Positions 29,453 to 37,946 of a stretch of 64,000 nt of DNA are shown here, one piece after another (the first letter of the stretch is position 1; each line of letters begins with the position of its first letter). Location of the stretch: positions 36,255 through 100,254 of the forward strand of contig DATIWI010000056.1 of NCBI GenBank assembly GCA_035519475.1. The letters are read 5' to 3'. The position numbers and the translations under genes were made by a program. Under the pieces are notes generated by a model. The model was not told the origin of the DNA, searched no databases, and worked only from the letters and a program-made list of their open reading frames with translations. The DNA comes from Fen-1467 sp035519475. GTDB lineage: Bacteria > Verrucomicrobiota > Verrucomicrobiia > Opitutales > Opitutaceae.

Positions 29453-32290
29453 TCAGGCGCCGAGGGCGGCGGTGCAGCGAGGACAGAGTCCCGGTTGCCG
29501 GGCGGGCTGGAGCGCCGGCACCCACCGCCAGCAGCGCGGGCAGCGAACGAAGCCCAGGTCGCGGGCGTGACGGCTGGCGATCGCCAGCGCGGCATCCGCG
29601 ACCGGGGAGAGACTCACGTGCGAGACAATGAGAAGCTCCGGCAGGAAATCGCGGTACTTCTCCAGCACCGAGAAATCAGCGCTCCCGGGGGCGCCCGTAA
29701 AGGTGACGGCCGCCTCGAGCGACTTGCCGATGGCGCCGCCTTGGCGCAGGCTCTCGAGGTGTTCGTTGACGGTGGCACGGAGGGCGAGCAGCCGGCTGAT
29801 GTCCGCGTCGAGCGCGGGGTCCGTCCACTCCGGGGGAGCCTCGAGCCAATCCTGCAGGTGCACGGAATCCTCGACGAACTCGGAGCCGGCGGTCGCAAAC
29901 GACCACGCTTCATCGGCCGTGAACGGAATGATCGGCGACAAGGCGCGGACCAGCGCTTGGAAGACGTGGTGCAGCGCGGTCTGGGAGGAGCGGCGCAGCG
30001 GATCGGCGGCGCCCAGAGTGTAAAGCCGGTCCTTCAGGATGTCGTGGTAGGTGGCCGAGAGGGTCACCGCGCAGAACTGGTTGCAGAGCTGGTAGACCTT
30101 GTGGAATTCGAAGGCCTCATAGGCGGCGGTGCATTGGTGCAGCAGCTCGGCCGTCTGGTGCAAGGCCCAGCGATCCAGCGTGTCCATCTGGCCGACGGGC
30201 ACGGCGGCACGGGCCGCATCGAAGTCGAAGAGGTTGGAGAGCTGGAAGCGCAGGGTGTTGCGCAGGGAGCGGTAGGTCTCGCCGACGTGCGAGAGGATCT
30301 CCTTGGAGATGGGGACGTCGTCGCGGAAGTTCTGCGAGGAGATCCATAGGCGGATGACGTCCGCGCCGTAATCGGCGATGTAGGCGTCGCTCGTCTGTGG
30401 CTTTTCGTAGGTGGAGCTCTTGGAGATTTTCTTGCGGTCCTCGTCGACGATGAACCCGTGGGTCAGGACGGAGCGAAACGGCGGTCCCCCCAGGGCGATG
30501 ACGCCCGTCCAGAGCGAAGACTGGAACCAGCCGCGGTGCTGGTCGCTCCCCTCGAGGTAGAGATCGGCCGGCCAGTCCGTGCCGCCGAGGTGGCGCCGGA
30601 GCGTGGCGGCATGGGTCGAGCCGGAGTCGAACCACACGTCGAGGGTGTCGCGGCCGCGCGTGAGCTCGCCGGGCGCGGGCCAGCCGGCGGGGAGCTGCAC
30701 GCCGGCGAGCAACTGCTCGGGCGTCGTTTCAAACCAGAGATTGGTGCCGCGCTCCGCGACCTTGTCGGCGATGCCGCGCACGACGCCGGCATCGAGCCAG
30801 GCCTTGCCGGCTGCATCGAAGAACGCCGGGAGGGGCACGCCCCAGGCGCGCTGGCGGCTGATGCACCAGTCCGGGCGCGACTCCACGGCGGTGCGAATGC
30901 GCGCCTCGCTCCAGTCCGGCACCCACTGCACTCGGCCGATGGCAGCGAGCGCCGCCTGCCGCGCGCCACCCTTGTCGAGCGACACGAACCATTGGTCGAC
31001 GGCACGAAAGACGATGGGCGTCTTGGACCGCCAGCAGTGCGGATAGCTGTGGGTGAAGTGGCCGTGGGCCAGCAGCGCGCCGGCGGCCTCGAGCTTCTTC
31101 AGCACCGCGATGTTCGCGGGCGAGGTGCGCTTCCGGGCCAGATCGTCGACGGTTTCGAGCGTGGTCAGGCCGACGAGATCGGCGGGCACACGGCCATCGC
31201 CGACAAACCGGCCGTCATCGCCGACGGGACAGTAGATCTCGAGTCCGTATTTGAGGCCGGTCAGATAGTCCTCGAGGCCGTGCCCCGGCGCGGTGTGGAC
31301 GCAGCCTGTGCCGCTCTCGGTAGTGACGTAGTCGGCGAGCACGACGGGCGAGGCGCGATCGATGAACGGATGGCGGGCCTGCAGGTGCTCGAGCTTCGCG
31401 CCGTCGATGGCCGCGACGATTGGGGGCGGCGCGGGAAGCTTGGCGGCCGCAGCCACGGGCCCGAGCAGATCCTTCGCCACGAGGATGCGCTCCGCGCCCA
31501 GGTCGGCGACCGCGTATTCGACGGACGGATGCACCGCGATGGCCAGGTTGGCGGGCAGCGTCCACGGCGTGGTTGTCCAGATGACGAGGAACAGCGGCTG
31601 GTCGGCGGGCAGGCCGAATTTCTTCGCCTCGGCGGCGGGCACGGCGAATTTGACCCAGATCGACGGGCTGACATGATCCTTGTACTCGATCTCGGCCTCC
31701 GCCAGGGCGGTTTCAAACGGGATGGACCAATAGACGGGCTTCTTGCTCCGGTAGACCAAGCCCCGTTCGACGAAAGCGGCAAAGGTGCGCAGGATATCGC
31801 CCTCGAAGCCGGGCGCCTTGGTCCGGTATTCGTGTTTCCAGTCGGCGAGCACCCCGAGACGTTGGAACTGCGATTTCTGCCGGGCGATCTGCGTCTCGGC
31901 GAAGTCGTCGCAGAGGTGCCGGAGCTCGACGGTGGTCACCTGGCGCTTCTTTTCCTGGAGCCCGCGGGTCACCTTCTGTTCGATGGGCAAGCCGTGGCAA
32001 TCCCAGCCCGGCACGTACGGCGTCCGGAAGCCCCGCAGCGACTTGTAGCGAAGAATGATGTCCTTGAGCGTCTTGTTCAGCGCGGTGCCGATGTGGACGT
32101 CGCCGTTGGTGAACGGCGGGCCGTCGTGCAGGACGAACGCCGGCGCCGCGGCGCGCCGCGCCTGGATGGCGTCGTAGAGGCCGATCTTCTCCCAATGCGC
32201 GAGGCGGGCCGGCTCGCGCTGCACGAGGCTTGCGCGCATCGGGAAGTCGGTCTTCGGCAGCTGCAGCGTGTCTTTCAGGTCCAGCGCCAT
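29453..32290 (-). CDS. ileS: Isoleucyl-tRNA synthetase
   Basis: 945 residues, normal for bacterial IleRS. The HIGH motif lies in TNGDVHIGTALNKTLKD, followed by YVPGWDCHGLPIE. The KMSKS loop is KKISKS. The CP1 editing domain contains TTTPWTLPANLAI and GTGCVHTAPGHGLED. The C-terminal zinc site has two Cys pairs, CPRCWRWV and CPRCTAAL. ATG at 32288-32290 (MALDLKDTLQL). First gene of the ileS, dksA-like, lspA operon. Confidence 0.98.
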   Translation of the reverse strand: MALDLKDTLQLPKTDFPMRASLVQREPARLAHWEKIGLYDAIQARRAAAPAFVLHDGPPFTNGDVHIGTALNKTLKDIILRYKSLRGFRTPYVPGWDCHGLPIEQKVTRGLQEKKRQVTTVELRHLCDDFAETQIARQKSQFQRLGVLADWKHEYRTKAPGFEGDILRTFAAFVERGLVYRSKKPVYWSIPFETALAEAEIEYKDHVSPSIWVKFAVPAAEAKKFGLPADQPLFLVIWTTTPWTLPANLAIAVHPSVEYAVADLGAERILVAKDLLGPVAAAAKLPAPPPIVAAIDGAKLEHLQARHPFIDRASPVVLADYVTTESGTGCVHTAPGHGLEDYLTGLKYGLEIYCPVGDDGRFVGDGRVPADLVGLTTLETVDDLARKRTSPANIAVLKKLEAAGALLAHGHFTHSYPHCWRSKTPIVFRAVDQWFVSLDKGGARQAALAAIGRVQWVPDWSEARIRTAVESRPDWCISRQRAWGVPLPAFFDAAGKAWLDAGVVRGIADKVAERGTNLWFETTPEQLLAGVQLPAGWPAPGELTRGRDTLDVWFDSGSTHAATLRRHLGGTDWPADLYLEGSDQHRGWFQSSLWTGVIALGGPPFRSVLTHGFIVDEDRKKISKSSTYEKPQTSDAYIADYGADVIRLWISSQNFRDDVPISKEILSHVGETYRSLRNTLRFQLSNLFDFDAARAAVPVGQMDTLDRWALHQTAELLHQCTAAYEAFEFHKVYQLCNQFCAVTLSATYHDILKDRLYTLGAADPLRRSSQTALHHVFQALVRALSPIIPFTADEAWSFATAGSEFVEDSVHLQDWLEAPPEWTDPALDADISRLLALRATVNEHLESLRQGGAIGKSLEAAVTFTGAPGSADFSVLEKYRDFLPELLIVSHVSLSPVADAALAIASRHARDLGFVRCPRCWRWVPALQPARQPGLCPRCTAALGA

Positions 32291-32434
32291 TTCGGAAAAA
32301 GCGCGTGAGGCTACTCCAAGTCCCCTCTGAGTCAAGGGAAGAGGCGGGCTGCGGCGGGCCGAAGCCGGCCGCCGGCGCCGCTGGAGGAAAACCGGTCGCG
32401 TTTGCGGCGAAAACCGGACGACGGGCCGGGGTGT

Positions 32435-33817
32435 CTACCGGGCCAGATACGCGGCGGCCGCGTTCGCCAGCCTCTGGCCGGCCGCGATGCAGTTTGCCAC
32501 CGAGATGCCGTCGCGCACGTGGCCGCCGATGAACAGGCCGGCGTGCCGGGTTTCGGCGCGGGTCATCGCGTCGAGGAAGCGTTCGTAGCCGAGATTGTAC
32601 TGGGGGATCGCGTGGGGCCAGGAGGTGGCGTGGGCGAAGACGGGGTCGCCGCGGAGGCCGAGCAGGTCGCGCAAATCCGCGAGCACGCGCGGGCGCAGCG
32701 CCTCGGGCGGGAGCCGCCCGAGGTCGGGCTGGCGCGTGCCGCCCACGTAGACGGTCAGAGCCACGTGGCCGTCCGGGGCGCGGCCCGGGAACAGCGTCGA
32801 GGAGAATAGGACGCCGAGAATGGAGCGGTGCTCGATCTCCGGCACCAGGCCGCCGAATCCGTCCAGCGGATGGGCGACCTGTTCCCGGCGAAATCCGAGA
32901 AAGAGCGAAGTCACCGGCGGGTAGGCCACCCCATCCAGCGCGGCCAGCGGCCTATCCTCGGCCGGGCCGACGGGCAGGCGGGCCAGCGCGGCCGCGGGCA
33001 GCGCCAGCACCACGGCGTCGAATTCATCGGTGGCGGCGAGGCCGCCGTGGCGGCTGACGACCTTCCAAGGAGTGCCGGCGGAGAGGCTAAGGACGGCGGT
33101 GCCGGTGCGGATCGCGCCGGGCGGGAGGCGCGCGGCGAGCGCGGCCGGCAGGGTTTCCAGGCCGCGGGTGAACGACACGATGCGCGAAGCCGGCGCCTCG
33201 CCGCGGGCGCGGCGTTCGCGCATTGCAGCGATCTGGCCGCGGATCAGGGAACCGTGGCGCTGCTCGATCTCCCAGAGCTTCGCGAACGCGTGCCGGGCGG
33301 AGAGCTTCTCCGGATCGCCCGCGTAGATGCCCGCCACGAGCGGATTGATCGCGTAGTCGACGATCTCCTGGCCAAAGTGATCGCGCACCAGCGTCGCAAG
33401 GCTGACGTCGGCGGGGCGCACGCGCGCGCGGGCGAAGGGTTCGGTGATCAGGCGCAGCTTGGTGCGCAGCGAAAACAGCGGCGTGGCGAGCAGCCGGTGT
33501 GGCGCCATCGGGACCGGCAGCAGCCGTCCGCCGCGCATGAGATAGCGGTTCTTGGCCGCGGGGCCGGCGTAGATGCGCTCCCCGCTCAGGCCCAGGTCGG
33601 CGACGAGCCGGTCGAACTCGGGCGATTCCAGCAGGGAGTTCGGGCCGCACTCGATCAGCCAGCCGTCGCGCGCGCTCGTGGTCACGGCCCCGCCGAACCG
33701 GTCGGCCGTTTCGAAGACCGTGACGCGGAAGCCGCGGGCATGCAGGCGCCAGGCGGTGGTCAGGCCGGTGACGCCGCCGCCAACGATGGCGATCGATTTC
33801 TGCGCAGGCTCAGCCAT
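32435..33817 (-). CDS. hemY: Protoporphyrinogen/coproporphyrinogen oxidase
   Basis: 460 residues. FAD flavoprotein of late haem synthesis. The N-terminal dinucleotide fold is IAIVGGGVTGLTTAWRLHARG with FETADRFGGAVTT; GWLIECGPNSLL is the family substrate-binding signature. The C-terminal FAD contact is HAGLFIGGHVRDGISVANC. Either HemY-type protoporphyrinogen oxidase or the coproporphyrinogen III oxidase of the coproporphyrin-dependent route is possible from sequence alone. It follows hemE and a GNAT gene on the same strand. Confidence 0.93.
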   Translation of the reverse strand: MAEPAQKSIAIVGGGVTGLTTAWRLHARGFRVTVFETADRFGGAVTTSARDGWLIECGPNSLLESPEFDRLVADLGLSGERIYAGPAAKNRYLMRGGRLLPVPMAPHRLLATPLFSLRTKLRLITEPFARARVRPADVSLATLVRDHFGQEIVDYAINPLVAGIYAGDPEKLSARHAFAKLWEIEQRHGSLIRGQIAAMRERRARGEAPASRIVSFTRGLETLPAALAARLPPGAIRTGTAVLSLSAGTPWKVVSRHGGLAATDEFDAVVLALPAAALARLPVGPAEDRPLAALDGVAYPPVTSLFLGFRREQVAHPLDGFGGLVPEIEHRSILGVLFSSTLFPGRAPDGHVALTVYVGGTRQPDLGRLPPEALRPRVLADLRDLLGLRGDPVFAHATSWPHAIPQYNLGYERFLDAMTRAETRHAGLFIGGHVRDGISVANCIAAGQRLANAAAAYLAR

Positions 33818-33894
33818 TGGGTCCGGGAAATTTCAGGGGAAGTCCCGCCGAAAGTCCCGCCTATTCTACGGCGCCCCGCCACGGAAAAGCGGAC

Positions 33895-34680
33895 TCAGGC
33901 GCCCGAGCCAGTCTGGAGCTCCGTACCCACCAGCAGGTGACCGCAGGGAACGAATCCGGCTTTTTCCAGCGTCTGGCGGGACGCCGCGTTGCCGGTGCGG
34001 CAACGCGCCGCCGGGACGCTTCCTTGCTCGTAGCACACGCGCTTGAGCTCCTGCACGAGATAGCTGCCGTAGCCCCGCCGGCGAAAAGTTTCGGCGACCT
34101 CCATGTAGATGTCACCGTAGGGTCGGTTGTAGTGAAACAGGAGCCCCCCGGTCGCCACGATCCGATTTTCAGCTTCCAGCACCCAGTCGCCGATCGGCTC
34201 CACCGCCTGCCGGGGCATCCGCGCGTCGTCGGCTTCGGTCGCGCGCCGGAATAGGGCGCCGTTCGCCGGGAGCGCAGTGATCGCCTGGTCGCGGAACAGG
34301 ATGGACGCGCTGGTCGCGCTGCTGGCGAACGCGTGCAGCATCGGGGTCAGGAAGGGATCGTTGCTTTGCGTTTCGATTTGCGCCGCGCCCGAGGTGGCGA
34401 GCAGGGCCCGAAACAGATCGGCCGAAAACGCCCGAAACGCGGGCTCGACGTAGAATTCGAAGATCGTCGGGTTTCCCTGCCACGGTCCCCCGACCGCAAC
34501 GGAACCGTACCCGGCGGCGGAGCCAGCCGACCAGAGCAAATAGGGAATGGTCCAACCCTTCCGCGCATGCAGTGAGTCGTGGATAATCTGGCAGTCCATC
34601 TCGTCCCGATAACGCCCGCGCCCCGGGAGGATTTCGGTGATCGTGGCCGGCCGGGCCGCGCACTCGGGGATTGTCGCCAT
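33895..34680 (-). CDS. GNAT acetyltransferase between hemE and hemY
   Basis: 261 residues. The C-terminal 120 form a GNAT fold with MEVAETFRRRGYGSYLVQELK (motif A) and CRTGNAASRQTLEKAGFVPC (motif B). The N-terminal half (GYGSVAVGGPWQGNPTIFEF) may be a second, degenerate GNAT-like domain. ATG at 34678-34680, 10 bp after the hemE stop, so cotranscription with hemE is likely. The substrate is unknown. Confidence 0.85.
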   Translation of the reverse strand: MATIPECAARPATITEILPGRGRYRDEMDCQIIHDSLHARKGWTIPYLLWSAGSAAGYGSVAVGGPWQGNPTIFEFYVEPAFRAFSADLFRALLATSGAAQIETQSNDPFLTPMLHAFASSATSASILFRDQAITALPANGALFRRATEADDARMPRQAVEPIGDWVLEAENRIVATGGLLFHYNRPYGDIYMEVAETFRRRGYGSYLVQELKRVCYEQGSVPAARCRTGNAASRQTLEKAGFVPCGHLLVGTELQTGSGA

Positions 34681-34690
34681 GGGCGCGGCG

Positions 34691-35743
34691 TCAGCGCCAC
34701 GACGTGACGGTTTCGACCAGCGCGGCGACGCACTCGAGTTTCGCGTCGGGGCGGATGCCGTGGCCGAGGTTGACGATGTGCCCGGGGCGGCCGCGCATCG
34801 ATTCCAGGAGCCGGGCCGTGGCCACGCGGACCTGATCCGGCGTCGTGCCGAGGAGCGCCGGATCGAGGTTGCCCTGGAGGGCGACTCGGCGGTTCTGGGT
34901 CTTGAGTCCTGGGTCTTGAGCGAGCTGGTCATGCGCGGCGGGCAGGTCGACGGTGCAGTCGACGCTCAGCACCGGCACGCCGGCGGCGGCCTGCCCCGCA
35001 AGGTGGGCGGCGGCGCCCTTGGCGTAGAGGATGACCGGAAAGCCAGCGGGCAGAGCGGCGACGATGCGGCGAATCCACTGGAGGGACGCCGGCTCGTAGT
35101 CCGGCCCGGCGACGAGACCGCCCCAAGTGTCGAAGATCTGGATGGCGTCGGCGCCGGCCTCGATCTGCATTTGAAAGTAGTCGATCAAGGCCGCGGTCAG
35201 GCGCTCAAGCAGTGCGTCAAAGAGCGAGCGGTCGGAGCGGAACAGGCCCCGCGCCCGGGGAAAGTCATCGGAGCCGCCGCCCTCGATCATGTAGCAGGCA
35301 AGGGTCCAGGGCGAACCGCCGAAGCCGAGCAGGGCCTTGGTGCCGGCGAGTTCGCGGCGCAGGAGGCGGAGGGCGGCCGCCACATAAGCGAGTTCCGCCC
35401 TCACCGGGCCGGCGGCCAGGCGGTTGAGTTGGATGCGCGATTCGAGCCGGTAGTCGAGCGCGATGCCACCCTCCTCCTTGAACCGGTAACCCTGGCCCAG
35501 CGCCGCCGGGACGACGAGGATGTCGGAGAACAGGATGGCCGCGTCGAACGCGAACCGGCGCAGCGGCTGGAGCGTGACCTCGAGGGCGAGTTCGGGCGTG
35601 CGGACCATCTCGGCGAACGAATGCCGCGCCTTCAGCGCCCGGTATTCGGGCAGGTAGCGGCCGGCCTGCCGCATGATCCAGAGCGGGGGGCGCTCCAGGG
35701 GTTGGCAGGCGCAGGCGGCCAGAAAGCGTTCGCGGGAGGTCAT
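34691..35743 (-). CDS. hemE: Uroporphyrinogen decarboxylase with in-frame repeat insertion
   Basis: 350 residues. Decarboxylates uroporphyrinogen III to coproporphyrinogen III. Family signatures: PPLWIMRQAGRYLPEYR with the catalytic Arg pair, FDAAILFSDILVVPAALG with the catalytic Asp, and FNLGHGI-like IVNLGHGIRPDA near the end. Between the conserved VDCTVDLPAA and RVALQGNLDP there are about nine extra residues (around AQDPGLKTQNR) encoded by a tandem micro-repeat. The reading frame stays open and all catalytic motifs remain, so the protein is probably active. It leads a hemE, GNAT, hemY cluster. Confidence 0.95.
   Translation of the reverse strand: MTSRERFLAACACQPLERPPLWIMRQAGRYLPEYRALKARHSFAEMVRTPELALEVTLQPLRRFAFDAAILFSDILVVPAALGQGYRFKEEGGIALDYRLESRIQLNRLAAGPVRAELAYVAAALRLLRRELAGTKALLGFGGSPWTLACYMIEGGGSDDFPRARGLFRSDRSLFDALLERLTAALIDYFQMQIEAGADAIQIFDTWGGLVAGPDYEPASLQWIRRIVAALPAGFPVILYAKGAAAHLAGQAAAGVPVLSVDCTVDLPAAHDQLAQDPGLKTQNRRVALQGNLDPALLGTTPDQVRVATARLLESMRGRPGHIVNLGHGIRPDAKLECVAALVETVTSWR
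34894..34920 (-). repeat. Tandem micro-repeat inserted in hemE
   Basis: The coding strand has CTCAAGACCCAG twice with a 14-base period (12-base units separated by GA). It shares CAAGACCCAGG with the intergenic element after trpB at 22632-22662. It falls where hemE homologues have a short loop, giving an in-frame 9-residue addition. Confidence 0.7.
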
Positions 35744-36002
35744 GGCGCGATTAGGCGAGGGGATCCGCGGGAGGCTGCAGGATCAAATGCACGCGCAGGT
35801 TTCTTTGCCCGCTGGGCGTCCGCGGGGCAAACGTTATTCCGGCCGGGGAGCAGCGGAGCCCTTGACGGGTCGCGTAGGATGACCGAGCAAAACGTTCGAC
35901 GGCGGTCTGCCGCCGCGATGGAAAAAGAGTTGGAGTCACGAAGGCGCTGGTCCAGCGTCCCGCTCGGGGTGCGGCGTCCGCGGCCGCGCTGACCGCCGGT
36001 CC

Positions 36003-36722
36003 ATGAATTCCGCTGTTCTCACCACGATCGCCGCCACGGGTTTCACCGTGGCGTTCTTCCACGCGGCGATTCCGACGCACTGGCTGCCCTTCGTATTGGT
36101 GGCGCGCGCCCGCGGCTGGAGCCGGGCCAAGACTGTGGGGGTGACGCTCTGCGCGGGCCTCGGGCACGTGGCGGTGACGAGCCTGCTCGGCTTGGCCATT
36201 GCCTGGTTCGGCTTTCAGCTCGATGAGCGGGTGGGGGAATATTTCCCGTGGGTGATCGGCGTCTTTCTCGTCGGGGTCGGGCTGTACTATTTCTGGCGCC
36301 AGTGGCGGGGCGGCGGCGTCTGTCACCACCATCCCCCCGGCGGGCAGCATCATCCGAGCGCGGAATGCGGGCATGAGAACGAACGGAGCCACTGGGAGGA
36401 GGAGATGAAGGACAGCGCGCTTGTGTCATCACGGACCAGCGACTGGGCAGCCATGAGCGGTTTGTTCGTCATGCTGACGCTGTCCCCCTGCGAAGGATTC
36501 CTGCCGGTCTATCTGTCGGGCGTGCGGTTCGGGTGGCGGGGCTTCGCGCTGCTGAGCGCCATTCTCGCGGTCGCGGCCCTGGCCGGCATGGCGCTGTTCA
36601 CCTGGCTGACCCTGCTGGGCTTGGAGAAGGCGAAGGTGCGGCGGCTCGAACGTCACGAGGCGGGCCTGCTCGGCGGCTTGTTCAGCCTGCTGGGCGTCCT
36701 CGTGGTGCTGCTGGAGCACTGA
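36003..36722 (+). CDS. Polytopic membrane protein with His-rich loop
   Basis: 239 residues, six predicted membrane helices in two groups of three. The first group starts with TVAFFHAAIPTHWLPFVLVARARGW and GLGHVAVTSLLGLAI. A loop at about 105-126 is rich in His, with Cys (CHHHPPGGQHHPSAECGH), as in NicO/RcnA- and ZIP-type metal transporters. The second group contains MLTLSPCEGFLPVYLSG. Metal efflux or handling is a reasonable inference, but I cannot name a family with confidence. The gene is divergent from hemE and convergent with dacA. Confidence 0.65.
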   Translation: MNSAVLTTIAATGFTVAFFHAAIPTHWLPFVLVARARGWSRAKTVGVTLCAGLGHVAVTSLLGLAIAWFGFQLDERVGEYFPWVIGVFLVGVGLYYFWRQWRGGGVCHHHPPGGQHHPSAECGHENERSHWEEEMKDSALVSSRTSDWAAMSGLFVMLTLSPCEGFLPVYLSGVRFGWRGFALLSAILAVAALAGMALFTWLTLLGLEKAKVRRLERHEAGLLGGLFSLLGVLVVLLEH

Positions 36723-36744
36723 CGCGGAGCGCGGGAGGTTGCGC

Positions 36745-37854
36745 TTACTTCTTCGCGCCGGGAATGTCTACGTGGACCGCCTCCGGGGGCTCGGTTGTCG
36801 CGGCGGGCGGCTGCTTCAGTTCGTCGGGTTTGAGCGGCACGAGTTTGATGCCGGAGGAGTCCTTGCCGGCGGGCGGCGGCGGGTTGGGGGCCGTCGCGGA
36901 GGGAGCAGTTGCCGCCGGGGTGGCGGGCGTGGCAACGGGCAGCGTGGCAGTGACCGCCTGGGTAGGCGCCGCCGGCGGCGGCAGCGCGGCGAAGCCCCGT
37001 TCGATCAGCTGGGTGGTCACCGTGTCGCGCAGCTTCCGCTCGGGGCTGCCCAGAATCACCGCGATGATCCGGCGGCCGCCGCGCTGGATCGTGGCGGCGA
37101 GCGAATAGCCCGCCTTCTGGTACCAGCCGGTCTTCAGCCCGTCGCAGCCGGGCACGAGCCCGAGGAGGTGGTTGTGGTTGCGGAATTTGTTGACCACGCC
37201 GTTCTGGTGGCGGAACTCATGCTCGCGCGTCGAAGTGTACCGGAGAATGTCCGTCTCGGCGATGAGCTTGCGGCTGAGGATCGCGAGGTCGCGCGCGGTG
37301 GAGAGATCCGGCTCCTGACCGCGGCTGGGCGGCAAACCGTGCGGCGAGTGGAATTCGGTGTGCGCCATCCCGAGGTCGTGCGCCCGGAGGTTCATCAGCT
37401 CCACAAAAGCCTCCCGCGAGCCGGTGGTGTGCATGGCCAGGGCCATGGCGGCGTCGTTCGCCGACTGCACCATCAGCAGGTAGAGCAGCTCCTCAACCGA
37501 GACGACCTCGCGGTCCACGAGCCAGGCCTCGGATCCCCCCATCTTCGCCGCCTCGCGCGGGACGGTCACCGGGGTATTCAGGGCCAGCTCGCCCAGCTTG
37601 AGCTTCTCGCTGACGATCAGAAAGGTCATCAGCTTCGTGACGCTCGCCGGCGGATTCTGCACGTCGGCATTCTGCTCGAACAGCACGCGCCCGGTCGCCG
37701 CGTCGACCACGATGGCGCTGCGAAAGGCGTTTGGATCGATGGCGCCTGCCGGGGTCGGAGCGGGTTTGCGGGGGGCGGCGGCCGGCGACGGCGCAGTGCC
37801 CGCGGCGAGGGAGAGGACTGCGGCCAGAAGCAGTCGGAACTTCGGTGCAAACAT
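36745..37854 (-). CDS. dacA: D-alanyl-D-alanine carboxypeptidase (PBP5 class)
   Basis: 369 residues. Periplasmic peptidoglycan D,D-carboxypeptidase. Signal peptide at residues 1-27. The active-site Ser is in SVTK (71-74), the SxN motif is SAN (131-133) and the KTG motif 241-243 (LKTGWYQKAGYS). The C-terminal 70 residues are a Pro/Ala/Thr-rich tail instead of the usual amphipathic PBP5 anchor domain. ATG at 37852-37854 is chosen; the upstream frame lacks signal-peptide features. Confidence 0.95.
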   Translation of the reverse strand: MFAPKFRLLLAAVLSLAAGTAPSPAAAPRKPAPTPAGAIDPNAFRSAIVVDAATGRVLFEQNADVQNPPASVTKLMTFLIVSEKLKLGELALNTPVTVPREAAKMGGSEAWLVDREVVSVEELLYLLMVQSANDAAMALAMHTTGSREAFVELMNLRAHDLGMAHTEFHSPHGLPPSRGQEPDLSTARDLAILSRKLIAETDILRYTSTREHEFRHQNGVVNKFRNHNHLLGLVPGCDGLKTGWYQKAGYSLAATIQRGGRRIIAVILGSPERKLRDTVTTQLIERGFAALPPPAAPTQAVTATLPVATPATPAATAPSATAPNPPPPAGKDSSGIKLVPLKPDELKQPPAATTEPPEAVHVDIPGAKK

Positions 37855-37946
37855 GCGCCGAAAGAGGGGAATTTTGGCCGCTCGGGCGAGCAAAAACGTC
37901 GCGGGAGATACCGCGCGCGGCCCCAACCGGACAGAAGTCCGCCGCC

